64,000 bases of DNA from Physella acuta (GCF_028476545.1 NW_026731930.1:124001-188000); one strand, 5' to 3'. Shown: positions 33,371 to 46,019, counted from the stretch's first letter. Made by a program: numbers and translations. Notes: generated by a model from the sequence alone, not told the origin.

Positions 33371-34189
33371 CTTAGTTAACACAATACCAACTTGTTATCT
33401 TATTTCTTCTTCTTTAGAAATACCTCGTAACGTTAGATGTTTTTACGTCCCCAAATTATAAAATAAAGTATTGTATATCACTGCTTATGGAGTATACTGG
33501 ATAACAAAATGTATGTAATTGTGTTTTTAACTGTATGCATTTGAAAATATGCCTTACATGTTCTTTTGTTGAAAACACTTTTGATTTTTATCAACAATGA
33601 ACTTATCGTCACAATATTTTAATGTACAGTTGTTCATACAACAGGATCTACGTAACCAGATCTGATCTACAAATGTAAAACTATTGCGCCAGCTTTGTTT
33701 ACGTATTAATAATTCACATTTAGAAAGCGAGGGCACGCATCTAAAAATACACGATTAGTAATGTATTGATGAAATCCTCTTAAGGCTTTTTGGGGATGGT
33801 GGAGGGCGCCCACCGATGAACTAATCCAAACAAAAAAGTCTATACATCAATGTTTAATTACGTTTGTTCTAAAGATTGAATAATTTTATATTGAACAGCG
33901 CTTCCCCGAATTACTTCTATATGCTTCTATATCTATTTCATTAGTTTATGTTATTTTTTTTTCTTTATGTTATGTTAGTTATCTAAGGTATACACCAGAT
34001 AAACTGCACATTACATTAAATTATAAAATCATTAAAGTAATATGGAGTAAAAAAAAAAGAATAAATTTCATTTATAAGGGAAAAAAATGACGTAAATAAA
34101 TCAGTTAAAACTGCATACCTGATTAAAACTGCTTGTTCAGATCATATTAAAAGAGAATAAATAAGAAAAAATAAGAAGTTTTAATGTTG
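33371..34189. other. AT-rich stretch, nothing recognised
   Basis: A frame of 60 codons at 33554-33736 has no known motif. No repeat end or satellite. Confidence 0.4.
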
Positions 34190-34460
34190 ATTTAATATTT
34201 CTGTTAAAACTTTTTAGATGTAAACATAATTCATTTATTATCTCTATTTCCTTATCGCCATACAAGGAAACGTGTGTTCTGGCCTGAAATCGATTGTTTA
34301 TTCAACCTTAATTCTCCTACAAGCAAACAAAGGGATACAACAGCGGAAATACCTATTAATTCAAGAAAGTCGTATCTACTTCCCTTTTTTATGAAAAAAA
34401 AAAAGAATGATACGTCGTATATAGTCGATCACAAAATCTTATAACAAATATATTTACTTG
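34190..34460 (+). repeat. R12 dispersed repeat, copy 1
   Basis: AACTTTTTAGATGTAAACAT, TTCATTTATTATCTC, AAAGGGATACAACAGCGGAA and CTACTTCCC match 37080-37260 in order. Confidence 0.6.
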
Positions 34461-34499
34461 TTGTATCTGTTCGCATATAGTAATATGACATTTGATGAC

Positions 34500-34800
34500 G
34501 CAAGTTTAAGTTATAGAAGTCAAGTAGACGTTAGCAGAAACAGAGCATAACGTAGTTAGGTAGACCAACATTACAGGAGATGACCGGTCAAGTGATACGG
34601 TCAGATGACCACTGAAGCGTGGGTCAGCAGTTACGTCAGCAGTTAGGTCAGCAGTTAGAGAGAGGTAGCGCTAGGGAAAAATGTAGAGAGTTAGAAGTAG
34701 ATAGTGTTAGGGATGGTCATAGAAGTGTGTAGGGAGAAATCTAGTGTTAGTTGTAGTTAGATAGTGTTAGCAGACAGTCATGTGTTAGGACGTAGTTAGG
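34500..34800 (+). repeat. GTTAG-rich cryptic repeat region
   Basis: GTTAG occurs more than a dozen times in 300 bp. TCAGCAGTTA(C/G)G is tandem three times at 34623-34660, and TAGTGTTAG recurs at 34700, 34742 and 34762. It is irregular and not a TTAGGG telomere array. Confidence 0.6.
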
Positions 34801-34925
34801 GCAGGTATCGTTGTCATATGTAAATAAGGAACTGTATTTTATTGATACGGACCTTTTTTGTGTTGATTTCACACAGTAGCAAGCGTACGAAAGTGTAGGA
34901 GATCCCCGTTGAGGGTACATATATG

Positions 34926-34929
<4 letters not shown>

Positions 34930-35003
<74 letters not shown>
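34930..35003. repeat. (TA)n microsatellite at the R1 edge
   Basis: About 37 TA units directly followed by the R1 start ATACCGGATGTTC. Confidence 0.95.
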
Positions 35004-35005
<2 letters not shown>

Positions 35006-36300
35006 GGATGTTCAGTACGGAACATTACACTTATATATAGAATCAAACTTTCTTCTACCCCAACCTCATATGACCTCTCATTAAGTTACTAAACTTTTTT
35101 GAAACTCTTCAAATAATCAGCCCATCTTCAGGCAATGGTATGTCACATTTATAGGTGGCACAGTTATTATTACATAGGATGATCTTAAGTAAATGTATAC
35201 CAATTTTATTTGGCATTTTAAACAAGCATATCACAACTATTTCCCATTGATTTCTAAAAAAAAAAATTAAGGGGGAAAAACTCGCAGAAACAAAACCGAT
35301 ATAATGTTCCATGCTTTTCTTTATAGTTATTTAAATAGTAGTGTATAATTTATTTTCTACTTTTTAGTGCATTATTACATAAAATCTTGTTATTAAAACG
35401 TTGTTTTTTTTTATTTCAGTTATGTATTTATTTATTTTTTTACAATAGTGTTGCAATACTAAAAACAATTGCGTACCTAATGAGCGTGATGAAGCGTGTC
35501 TAGTATTGCGGAATAGTTTGATGAGACAGTCTACTAAATTGGACACACTTTTAATTAATTCATAAAAAATAATTGTATAACCAATTAAGTAAAGTTTTAT
35601 GTCTTGCTGCATCGTCTTTATGTCTTGACCCACGCGCCAACGTTGAAACAAATCTGTCAGTTAGAAGTATCCGAAATTTCGCACGGGCGTTTCGACCTAG
35701 AAAGACAAACAGAACAAGCAAATTAAATAAAAGCTTGTAAAATGCCATCTCTTCAAGTGAATGAGAAATATAATGTGTCCTCGGACTCATTTGAAAAGAA
35801 CAGATACACGATAACAAAGGTAACGCAAACCGAAAGAGTGTCGGTTGTTTTTTTTTTTTTTTTTTTTTTTTACACAAGTCAAGCAACTTGGATAGATGAG
35901 AGGGGGGGGGGATAGTCATAAGGCTACTGCATGTTGTGTGATGCATATATTAACCCGTGCATTTAGCGACATGATGTAGGGTGGCTAACAGCCTTACAAA
36001 CACGTGAAGAAACACAAACACACTATTTTCCGAGTCTGTCAATTTATGTTCATTATTTATAAACATGAACTACAATAACAAAAAAAATATTATGTTCATC
36101 ATTCATCAATAATAGTATGCATTGATATACAAAAACTCATTTAGAAACTGCTCTTAAGTAGGCCTATTTAATGAAACCCAGAAAATGTTTTCCTTTGGTG
36201 GGTTTCTCATCCGGATTTTTTTTTAATACAATTTCTCGATGATTATTCCTACATGTAGGTAAAGTATTGCATAGGCTTCTTATGATTTAAACAATCTTGT
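35004..36300 (+). repeat. R1 dispersed repeat, copy A (no hAT insertion)
   Basis: Landmarks in order are TATATAGAATCAAAC, AACTCTTCAAATAATCAGCC, a segment 35314-35410 shared with 20615, GTGATGCATATATTAACCCG, GCGACATGATGTAGGGTGGC, GGTTTCTCATCCGGATTTTT and TGCATAGGCTTCTTATGATT. At 36287 the copy reads through TTTAAACAATC where copies B and D have a hAT element. Short frames (35364-35946) are repeat-derived. Confidence 0.75.
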
Positions 36301-36399
36301 TTTTTTTGGTTTTTTCTTTAAAGCAAAACGAAAGATCGCTGTAAGTATTCAGAACATTTTTTGCTAACTTTTTGGGTTTTTTTTTGTATAGGCTTATAG
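36301..36399. other. T-rich spacer
   Basis: T runs, nothing else. Confidence 0.5.
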
Positions 36400-36980
36400 T
36401 TATAATCATACTATCCTAAGCTAGTAGATTTTCCAAAGTATTACATTAATCATGTGATATCATGTTATGCCAGGCCAGTCTTTTCTAATTTTGGATGACA
36501 AAATAATGAATGGGACTACATTGTTTAACTGTTATTTTGATTGTATAAAAACAAATATGTAATAATTACAGTGCATGTAAACTTGTGGTGACTAAATAAA
36601 GGTTCATCCAGTTATGACGTCCATTTTTAGTACCCCCCCTACCGTTCACAAACGTCCACTTTCAACTTACATCATTTAAAAGTGAGGTAGTTGTTAAATA
36701 CTAATTTATTAAAGCAAAAGCGTTTCGTCTGTCAGTGGTAAAAAATATAATTTTATTGAATAAATTAGCATTAAAATTTACATTGCAAGTACCATAACAT
36801 AAATTTACAGTCACAGTTAGCACTATACCAATCCACTTTACAAAACATGCAAATAGAAACATCAACAACCAACACTTGTTACACAGTACAATAAATAGAT
36901 GTATAGTACTACATGTCATTACAACGCATATTAACACTTGCAGGCTTGAACACTTCGATATAATTAGAACATGTGAAATT
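36400..36980 (+). repeat. R6 dispersed repeat copy
   Basis: 36415-36480 (TAGATTTTCCAAAGTATTAC, ATGTTATGCCAGGCCAG) matches 41148-41205. 36650-36790 matches 32120-32270. 36800-36930 matches 8735-8880. Confidence 0.65.
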
Positions 36981-37079
36981 TTATTTATCTATCTGAAATA
37001 GTACATGATATTAAAGTAAACACCGTAATTCCGGAGGGACAGACATATGCTAATTTTATAATTTCATTTGCATTTCTTT

Positions 37080-37380
37080 TAAAGCTTTTTTTAGATCTAA
37101 ACATAATTCATTTATCATCTCATGTTGCATATTGCCAAAGGACACTTTGTTAACATGTTTCTTTAATCTTAATTCTCATTTTCAGCTTGACAGGCGAAGG
37201 GATACAACAGCGGAAACAATGCGTTACTCAATACAATTGTATTTACCTCCCCTATTTATGTAATAGAGCATTATATCTATCCACGCATGGATATTACTCG
37301 ATCACAGTATCTAATCGCACGTGCATGCAATTATTTTTGTTTTAACAGTATGCATTTGATAATCTGCCTGTACTAATTCG
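37080..37380 (+). repeat. R12 dispersed repeat, copy 2
   Basis: TTTTTTTAGATCTAAACATA, TTCATTTATCATCTC and GAAGGGATACAACAGCGGAA match 34205-34350. Confidence 0.6.
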
Positions 37381-37429
37381 TTTGACTATCACATTTTGCT
37401 TAGCAAGTAACTTCAGTAAATATTAAAGT

Positions 37430-37560
37430 AGTAGTTCAAATACTATAGAGAATCGTTGCATTCAGTCAATCGACTACTCCGACCATTGAAGTGTCTGCTT
37501 TAAATGATATTTGTAATAACAAAATTAAGGATTGTATAACAAAAATACATGAACTCACAC
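37430..37560 (+). mobile_element. Composite SINE-like repeat, U2 part lost (copy F)
   Basis: Only GAATCGTTGCATTCAGTCAA and TCGACTACTCCGACCATTGA remain of the composite, followed by R2-like CACACACATTTTTATATTGA. Confidence 0.5.
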
Positions 37561-38135
37561 ACATTTTTATATTGAGCTCCTTGTGACATATTTTTTATTT
37601 TTTTTTATTTTTTATTATGTTCATATGATTAAATAAAATGTCCCTATATTTTTATTTTATTTGAATATGGAAGATAATTTTTTTTTCTACCTTAGAAATG
37701 TTGCAAGGGAAATAATAAACTATTTAATATACACAATTAGTTTGATAAAGCAAATCGAACAAAAATGAAATACTGTTTTATGTGTCAAAAGATTCCAATA
37801 TATGTAATAACATGTTATCAACAATGATAAATACGTTTATGTGTTTTTGTCTATTTTTTTTTTTAAAGTACGTAATTGAAAAATCACAAACATTATCATT
37901 TTGTTTTTCACTTTTACAAGACAATCGAATATATCGTTCAAGTAATGTTAACCTTCAACAATCACAGTCTGGTGTATTTTTCCATTTACCTTAAAAATAA
38001 TACAAAAAAAATATAAACTATTAAAATGTCGTTGACCTCTCATAATGTTATTTAACTTAACATAACAAGCACTCTATACATGATAATCACTTTTTTTCTT
38101 GTACATGTGTATTTTTAGGCTTCAGTATTAAACGT
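37561..38135 (+). repeat. R4 dispersed repeat, copy 2
   Basis: GCAAGGGAAATAATAAACTA, CAAATCGAACAAAAATGAAA, CTTTTACAAGACAATCGAAT and AAAATGTCGTTGACCTCTCA match 26620-27000. The two copies are about 85-90% alike by eye. Confidence 0.7.
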
Positions 38136-38201
38136 AGAACCCATATTGTGTTAAAAATAAATACATATAATTTTCTTCAAAAACAGACTGGTTTTGCCTA
38201 T

Positions 38202-39400
<1,199 letters not shown>

Positions 39401-40620
39401 CAGGGATCTCTAAACTGTGCGGCCCGTGAGGTCCTCTTATCCGGCCCGCGAAGATCTTTCTCCAGACAATTCAAAACTATTTCAAAATGTAGCTTTAGGT
39501 GCAAATACCGTTGCCCACCGTGTTGCAGACATGAGTGAAAACATTGTGACTCAAATAGCGAAAAATGCAAATATGCTTCGCCATTTTTTACTTGCAATGG
39601 ATGTCGCTGGATAGCTGTTCCACCTCTACTGCTTGTCTTCATTAGAGGTGTGGATGAAGAGGTGGCTTCGCTACATAACTTGTATGGCACTGTTACAGGA
39701 GATAATATATTCAATGAGTTAAAAACAAATGTGCAAATTATTGCTAGGACTGGACTATCATCAATGACTTGACTGTTTATGGAGGAAAGAACATGAGTGG
39801 CATACAGAAATGCTTAGTTGGACAAGCGAAAGAGAAAAAACTATCTACAACCTATGCGTTTGCACTGTATTATTATCAGCAAGCTTTGTGTGCTAAATAT
39901 ATGAACATTAGCAGTGTACTGAATCTTGTGGTGAAGATGGTGAATTTAATAAGGTTACATGGGCTCAACCATTGGTAGTTCAAAGACATGTTGAAAGATA
40001 CAAACACGGAATCTCAAAATCTAGCAGTTTACACAGCAGTAAGATGGCTAGGTTAAAAGAAAGTTCTGAGTAGAAAATTTAAGTTAAGAAATGAAATATT
40101 TTACTTCCTAGAAAGTAAAGGCAAAGCACAGCCATTAATGTCTGATGAATAGTTGGTTTTAAAAATTCGCCTCTGCTGCAGACGTAACAAGTCATTTTAA
40201 TTTTCTGAACCTAAAACTACAAGACATGGAAATCTAGTTTTTGATCTATACACCAACATTAAGGCACTCCGTTCCAAACTGTTCATGTTTTTGGAACAAG
40301 TATAGGCCTACAACTTGACGCACTTTCAGCAGTGTAAGGTCTTCATAGCTGAAGCGACAGCTGAGTTCCCCACGGCAATTGCATGCGAGATCATCAAAGA
40401 CCTCCATCTGCAGTATAAGTAGCAATTTTCTGACTTGGATTCAAAGACAGACGATGTGAGCCTGTTTCAAAACCCAGTTGCCCAGATGAACTCCAGCTGG
40501 AGGCCATTGAAGGCAAATGACCTTCTGAGAGACAAGCTCAAAGAAGGGTGGGTGGGTTTTTATTCGTTTTTACCAATGTAGGACTTTCCTAATATTAAAA
40601 CTTATAACTCGGTTGAAAAT
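39401..40620 (+). pseudogene. hAT transposase relic (GTF2IRD2-like), 3'-truncated element, copy B
   Basis: Starts with the hAT-type end CAGGGATCTCTAAACTGTGC. The broken frames read, in order: VADMSENIVTQIAKNANMLR (39520-39580, N-terminal part of the catalytic domain); LLVFIRGVDEE (about 39630) and HNLYGTVTGDNIFNELKT-like residues; GGKNMSGIQKCLVGQAKEKK and QQALCAKYMNISSVLNLVVK (39781-39930, the conserved insertion domain); TESQNLAVYTAVRW; FKLRNEIFYFLESKGKAQPL (about 40080-40140); DSKTDDVSLFQNPVAQMNSS (about 40440-40500); and KEGWVGFYSFLP. This order matches hAT transposases of the GTF2I-repeat-domain protein 2 type. Several stops and frameshifts are present. The BED zinc finger, the dimerisation end and the right inverted repeat are missing. 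At DFPNIK the sequence changes to R10. Confidence 0.85.
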
Positions 40621-40870
40621 AATTTAATAAAAAAAACGTTTTAGAAATTTGTTATAAAAAATATTACTTAGTTTATTAAAAAGCTAAAATAATGGGGCAC
40701 TTTTAAAGCATGTATTATATTATTTATGTAATTGCAAGCATTGAGAGCAGTAATGTTTTTATTTCTAAATTCCACGACATTCGAAATATTTCGATTTCTC
40801 AATGACCTTAGGTTGTGTGCTGTTTCTACTATCGCATAATTTAAGAAAAAAAATCATTTTGTTTTGTTTG
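40621..40870 (+). repeat. R10 3' segment joined to the truncated hAT
   Basis: TTAGTTTATTAAAAAGCTAA, ATTATATTATTTATGTAATT and GTAATGTTTTTATTTCTAAA match 63180-63300 and, more loosely, 31430-31530. Confidence 0.7.
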
Positions 40871-41039
40871 TTTAATTAGATGATAACAGACTTTAAACAG
40901 AAGCAAGATGGTAAAAAAAATGCAAAAAGAAAAAAAAATGGCGCAAGGAGGGTTTTTACCTAAATATGAATATCTCTAATTATATGTGCAGGTATACAAA
41001 ATGACTAATACTTATTATACTAGAAACGTCAACGTTTTG
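40871..41039. other. Spacer, nothing recognised
   Basis: A-rich. Confidence 0.4.
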
Positions 41040-41240
41040 TTTCTATGTGAAACTGGTCATTACATAGCGCCTAATGGAAATCAGGAGTTCCAATGAGTGA
41101 TTGTAGATGGCAGCTAACTCTATATACTCATACTATGCCTAAACGGTAGATTTTCCAATATAATACATAACTCAAGTCCGATCATGTTATGCAGGCCAGA
41201 AAAGATAGAATAAACCAAATATTACTTTCCATACACACAA
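41040..41240 (+). repeat. R6 dispersed repeat copy
   Basis: GCGCCTAATGGAAATCAGGA, GTAGATGGCAGCTAACTCTA and GATCATGTTATGCAGGCCAG match 31870-31990 and 36455-36480. Confidence 0.65.
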
Positions 41241-41299
41241 CATTTCCGTTACACATGTTAAATACAGTAGATGTATTCAGACCTTTATATGCCACAATA

Positions 41300-41460
41300 G
41301 CTGAATCAAAATTCGGATCCCGGAGTCGAATCTGTAGTACGTTCTAAAGACCTCCGTACATAACTAATAAAAACACTACATTTTGATCTCAGTCAAAAGG
41401 CCGAGAAGTGAAATGGTGCATTCAGTCACTCGACTACTCCGACCATTGTTGTATCTGCTT
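41300..41460 (+). mobile_element. Composite SINE-like repeat with tRNA-like box and antisense U2 5' end (copy B)
   Basis: CGGATCCCGGAGTCGAATCT at 41316 resembles a tRNA T-arm/B box. 41393-41420 reads TTGATCTCAGTCAAAAGGCC then GAGAAGTGAA, matching about 26 of 30 bases of the reverse complement of U2 nt 1-30. The preceding ACTAATAAAAACACTACATT also fits reversed U2 (ACTGATAAGAACAGATACTACACTT) with a short gap. CACTCGACTACTCCGACCAT follows. This is the clearest copy. Confidence 0.7.
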
Positions 41461-41479
41461 TAAATTAGTTTCAGTAACT

Positions 41480-41990
41480 TGATGAAGGATAAGTTGTATA
41501 AGGTGTTGTACATAAACGACGTCACAATTAGATGTTTTACACGATTACAATACTTCTTCAATACTATGTATACTAGTGTGTAACTTAAAAATACTAAAAT
41601 TCATTATAGTATCTGATTGTTCTAGTGGTCCCCCGCCTCACTGGTATTTAAGAATATATGAGAACATTTTAGGGAAATAACTAACTCTTTATTTTACACA
41701 ATTATATTCATTCATAAATTAATTTAAGGGGTGTCATACAAGCTAGGAAAATAAAATAAGACGCACTGTGTGTGTTGCCTTAATGAATTATAACAATTAT
41801 AAACAATCACAATTCAGGAAATATACTACTACTTGGCTTTTCAGACAAAATTAGTTTTGACACTATAATAAAAACGAATATGGGACAGTAACTAGCAAAA
41901 AGAGACATATACCTTTCAAAAACTAATTGGAGGCGGGGGTGGGATAGTGAATATAAGCAAGATATATTTTAGTTAGCATCCACTACAATT
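41480..41990. other. AT-rich stretch, nothing recognised
   Basis: No supported coding sequence or repeat. Confidence 0.4.
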
Positions 41991-41999
41991 TTGTCACGT

Positions 42000-43500
42000 T
42001 ATTTTAAAACGTATGTTTCGTGTTTGAGGTCATGTTTTTGTGTTATTTTCGACGGATAAAAGTTATTTGAAAACAGTACTTGTTACATACATTTTTGAAT
42101 TAAAAAATCGAGCAGCAGAACAAGTCGAATTTTGCCTGTAAGTAAAAGTGTAAGAAAAAAATCCTAACTCGCATGAACTTTTTAGCGACCGTTTATAAAT
42201 ACGATTTTATTGCATCTCTTTAAAAAATGTTAAATACTAATATAAGGCTTTCAATATTTGCAATTTCAACAATGTTTTAATAATTTTTCAGAGTATAACT
42301 AAACATTTTGCAGTTTTGTGTATACAATTTAATTATTTATTAAATATATTTCTCTATTTTAAAATTAAAAGGTGATTAATTACACAATTTCGCACAATTT
42401 AATCGGCTTGCTAATTGTTTCAGATTTGCATTGTCTCCCTTGAAAACATTATATATAGCATGCAACAGAGGGAGGTAATTATTATTGGTAAATAAACGTT
42501 TTATTGGTAAAATCAAAACTATAATAAAATGTAACTAAGTGCTTACATAAGAAAAGTAAATGACTGTCAGACATTAGGAAAATAACATGCCACAGTCGTA
42601 GGGTTAGAACTGTAGGATATGTTTCATTTTTTATGTTTTTTTATCAGTTATGTAACTGTTTACCACCCGCCTAAGAAAAAAGAGTGATTTTCCTTTTACT
42701 AGTGGTACGGGATGGGGCAGTGACAGCGACATTTTTTCTAAAACAATTCATGGCATTTCAATATCATTTTAAACATTTCAACTATTGTAACTAAACCATA
42801 GTAGGCCTACATCATTATTTTGTGACAAAGCCTAAGATTAAGTAGATCTAGTCATATTTTCAAGAAAAATACTCAAAACAACCACGTTACAATTATATTT
42901 TTAAACAGCGCGTGTATAATGTGCTCGCTTGGTAATGTGTATAGGGCGAGACCACAAAAAAGGGGAGAGGCGGTTTGTTATTGAAACACATGCAGTGAAA
43001 AGTTAAGTTGAGTAAAAGTAACATAATGACGTCACGTTGATTAGCCGAACTTACCTGAACCCGTATAGTCGTTGATAGCTAGACAGCTACACATGACAAT
43101 AAAAAGTTCGGTCTACAGCTTAAAAAAAAGGTGCATGACCGTCTGCAATCTCTGACTCTTTATAACATACGAGCCGACCCGCTGCGTATCATACGCAGCT
43201 ATTTAAATGTTTTTTTTTCTTTCTACTTTTCAGCAATTTATAATTTGTGAATTCGACAGTACCAATGCTGTCACTGAAAATATTTGCTTAAAAACACTAC
43301 CCCCCTCCCCCCCACGTGAAAGCAGCCTCCTCTTAGTTACCTCCTCTAAGTAAAATCGTTTCAAACTAAATTATCTTCCCCTAATAGCCGTCACCAAACC
43401 CGTCTCTATGATTGTAAAATGTAAACAGCGTGAACCACAGCTCACCAGACCATGTGAGGGGGTGGGGGTGGGGGGTGGTAGCGATAGAGAGGAAGAGAGG
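42000..43500 (+). repeat. R5 long dispersed repeat, copy 2
   Basis: GACGGATAAAAGTTATTTGA, ACAGTACTTGTTACATACAT, CAGATTTGCATTGTCTCCCT, CCACAGTCGTAGGGTTAGAA and GTGAACCACAGCTCACCAGA align in order with 12770-14550. The two R5 copies lie about 29 kb apart in the same orientation. Confidence 0.65.
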
Positions 43501-43980
43501 GGACTGTAAGGCGCGCTTGCAGCTTGTTTTCTAACGGCTCCCAGAAGAGAATTATATATATAGATAGTGGGTTAACAAGCCTTAAAAATCGAGAGGCAGG
43601 GTACACAGCGTCCATGCGCGATCACATCTTTAGATAGTCCTGGCACATTCACACGGTAAGTTAACAAGACGTAGACTTACGGACATCTTGGAAAGTTTAA
43701 CTCGCAATTAATATTTAGGCCTAGTAATAGATGTAACCGAAAATATCAAATCACTATATTGCATTATTAATTAATATACACATTGCATATACATGAATTC
43801 GTAATTTTGCAGCATGTATTGAGAGGTCTACTAATGTTTGTGGAAGTCCACAATTAGACGGGGGGGGGGGGGGGTCGTCGAAAGTGGACGTAATTAATGA
43901 ATGACCCTTAAAGGCCTTGAAGCGAAATGTGCAGTCAACCTCTCGACTACTTCGTCATATTTTGTCTGGTTAACTTCGAA
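43501..43980. other. Spacer with a poly-G tract
   Basis: Slightly GC-richer at 43500-43640, G run at 43860-43874. No gene seen. Confidence 0.4.
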
Positions 43981-43982
43981 AA

Positions 43983-44275
43983 TATGTTATATAAAGAGCA
44001 TGTATAATCCGCCAACAACATGTTATATAAAGAACATGTATAACCCGCCAACAACATGTTATATAAAGAACATGTATAACCCGCCAACAACATGTTATAT
44101 AAAGAACATGTATAACCCGCCAACAACATGTTATATAAAGAACATGTATAACCCGCCAACAACATGTTATATAAAGAACATGTTTAACCCGCCAACAACA
44201 TGTTATATAAAGAACATGTATAACCCGCCAACAACATGGTATATAAAGAACATGTATAACCCGCCAACAACTCGA
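43983..44275. repeat. 36-bp minisatellite derived from the R3 repeat
   Basis: Eight units of ACATGTATAACCCGCCAACA plus ACATGTTATATAAAGA. Because 36 is a multiple of three, every frame without a stop stays open. This explains the 126-codon plus frame (CYIKNMYNPPTT repeated) and the 72- and 109-codon minus frames. ACATGTATAACCCGC is also present once in R3 copies at 46331 and 51058, and the array passes directly into R3 sequence at 44270 (CAACTCGATGG). Confidence 0.95.
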
Positions 44276-45240
44276 TGGTAAGCGAACTTGAATGGGCATA
44301 TTAAGTATTCGTTATTGTTACAATTTGTTATAAGGTTATATACAGTTGAGCAAAAATGTATTTTTTTCTTAATGTAATTTGTTTTTATTTTTTTTAACAA
44401 TAAAGATACAGTTTGCTAATAACTTTCCATTAAAACATCTTATTATAATAAGGGAAAAATTTCGCATACATTTTAAATCCATAGCCAAAAAAATTAACAT
44501 ACATAAACATTAATTAAACAATTAAGTCGGATATGTACAGTAAATACATATTATACAAAATACAATTTTATAAGAAAATATGAAATGTTTAGGTAAGTGT
44601 TTTTTTTTTAATTTTTTATTTTAGAATTTTTTATTTTTCAATTATGTAAAACTGTATCAAGTTTGCTTACACTTTTCAAAGATATACGAATACGTCTGCT
44701 AAACAATATTTCACATTCTTCATCGTTTTTTTTTTAAAATTAATACTTTAATATTAAAAAGAAAAAAAAAACAATAATAAAAAAAGACAAAATAAAATTA
44801 AACAAAAAATTGTATGTCTGGAATTGAATCAACAACTACAATCCAAACGGTTCAATTCACCTCGTCAACACCTGCGGTTACGTCTGATGGATGACGTAAC
44901 TATTGACGGCTTGATTGAATATTTGAACATACGACTGCTAACACAACCGTCTCTATGTTGAATCTGGGTTCAAATCTGTCTCTGAGTCCACCCAGCTTTT
45001 ATGGGTACCTCATTCACGTTTGAGAAAGTAAAGGCGGTTGTTGTTTTCGGTTAACACTTTATCGCTGGGTATGCCGATGGCATAGAAACTCGTGAACTTT
45101 AATTCAATGCAACGTCAGGCACGAAAGCAACTTAAATATCGTATGTTAACAAAATATGTTAAACACAAATATGTAAAACACAAACGGGCTGAACGTCTAA
45201 CTCAGCAGACTCTAGAAACAAGAAACCATAATTGACAAAG
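44276..45240 (+). repeat. R3 dispersed repeat copy, carrying a SINE
   Basis: Shares TTTTTAACAATAAAGATACA, ATAACTTTCCATT, AAGTCGGATATGTACAGTAA, AAGAAAATATGAAATGTTTA, TTTGCTTACACTTTTCAAAG and CAACACCTGCGGTTACGTCT with 46400-46760 and 51140-51640. Confidence 0.7.
44934..45125 (+). mobile_element. tRNA-derived SINE, nearly full length
   Basis: The tRNA-like head contains a B-box-like GGGTTCAAATC at 44966-44976. The body reads GAGTCCACCCAGCTTTTATG, GGTACCTCATTCACGTTTGA, GAAAGTAAAGGCGGTTGTTG and CATAGAAACTCGTGAACTTT. I recognise this body as a SINE common in molluscs (recalled, not searched). The 3' tail is eroded. The RNA polymerase III A box is not clear. Confidence 0.7.
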
Positions 45241-45271
45241 TTGAAGTTCACTAGAAGACCCTTGTTGTTAT

Positions 45272-45618
45272 CAGTGGCGTAGCCAGGATCGTCTCAAGGG
45301 GGGGGGGGGGGCCCAATTATTACCCGGGTACAAACTTTCGATTTGCACCCCCCCCCCTCAAACTTTCGATTTGCACCCCCCCCTCAATTTTTCGATTTGC
45401 ACCCCCCCCTTCAAACTTTCGATGTGCACCCCCCCCCCTCAAACTTTCGATTTGCACCCCTCCCCCTCAAACTTTCTATTTGCACCCCCCCTCAAACTTT
45501 CGATTTGCCACCCCCCTCAAACTTTCGATTTGCACACCCCCCTCATCCTTTTTCTATATACCGAGGGGTCTATGGGGGGTTATGACCCCCCCCCCTAACC
45601 CCCCTGCCTACGCCACTG
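45272..45618 (+). mobile_element. CAGTGGCGTAGC-family MITE with expanded core, exact 8-bp TSD
   Basis: The ends are CAGTGGCGTAGCCAGGATCG and (reversed) CAGTGGCGTAGGCAGGGGGG, flanked by GTTGTTAT at 45264-45271 and 45619-45626. The core contains seven or eight tandem units of CAAACTTTCGATTTGCAC plus 6-9 C. Other copies have two or three. Overlapping plus-strand frames reading FRFAPPP repeats are artefacts of this array. Confidence 0.9.
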
Positions 45619-45629
45619 GTTGTTATCCA

Positions 45630-45830
45630 CATGGCTGTATCATAGGGAGAGCTGTGACAACATATGGGGGAAGTGATCAACCAACTCTTTGTAACGTTTG
45701 ATGTAGCTGATGATTGGCAAATATATGAAATTAGAATATCATAGATATAATGTATTTTAAATGTTGAAAGCGAGTTGACCTACTGGATGTACAAGAGCCA
45801 ACAACAAAAGTTGCTAAACATTATGTCACA
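45630..45830 (+). repeat. R11 dispersed repeat copy
   Basis: AGGGAGAGCTGTGACAACAT, GGGGGAAGTGATCAACCAAC, TGTAACGTTTGATG and GAAAGCGAGTTGACCTACTG match 9572-9745. Confidence 0.6.
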
Positions 45831-46019
45831 TATTGTAGACTTATAAGATGGACGTGTTTATTCCATTGCGAAAATATTAAGGAGTAAAAGCAAATACATT
45901 ATCCACTGGTTAGATTTTATGCCTAAGAATAAACTAAGGCAATACATCGAGAAAAAATAGAACAACAATAAAAACGTAGGATAAAAAATATTTTGAAACG
46001 AATGAAAAACTAGTTACTT
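45831..46019. other. Spacer, nothing recognised
   Basis: AT-rich. Confidence 0.4.

Noticed and set aside
34500-34800. Telomeric TTAGGG array
   Set aside because: GTTAG words are irregular and TTAGGG itself is rare and not tandem.
43901-44299. Long frames on both strands with CYIKNMYNPPTT and VIHVLYITCCWR repeats, as a repeat protein
   Set aside because: They come from a 36-bp tandem array that keeps any stop-free frame open, and the unit is derived from non-coding R3 sequence.
44966-44976. tRNA gene
   Set aside because: B-box-like bases only. No cloverleaf can be drawn, and the sequence continues into a SINE body.
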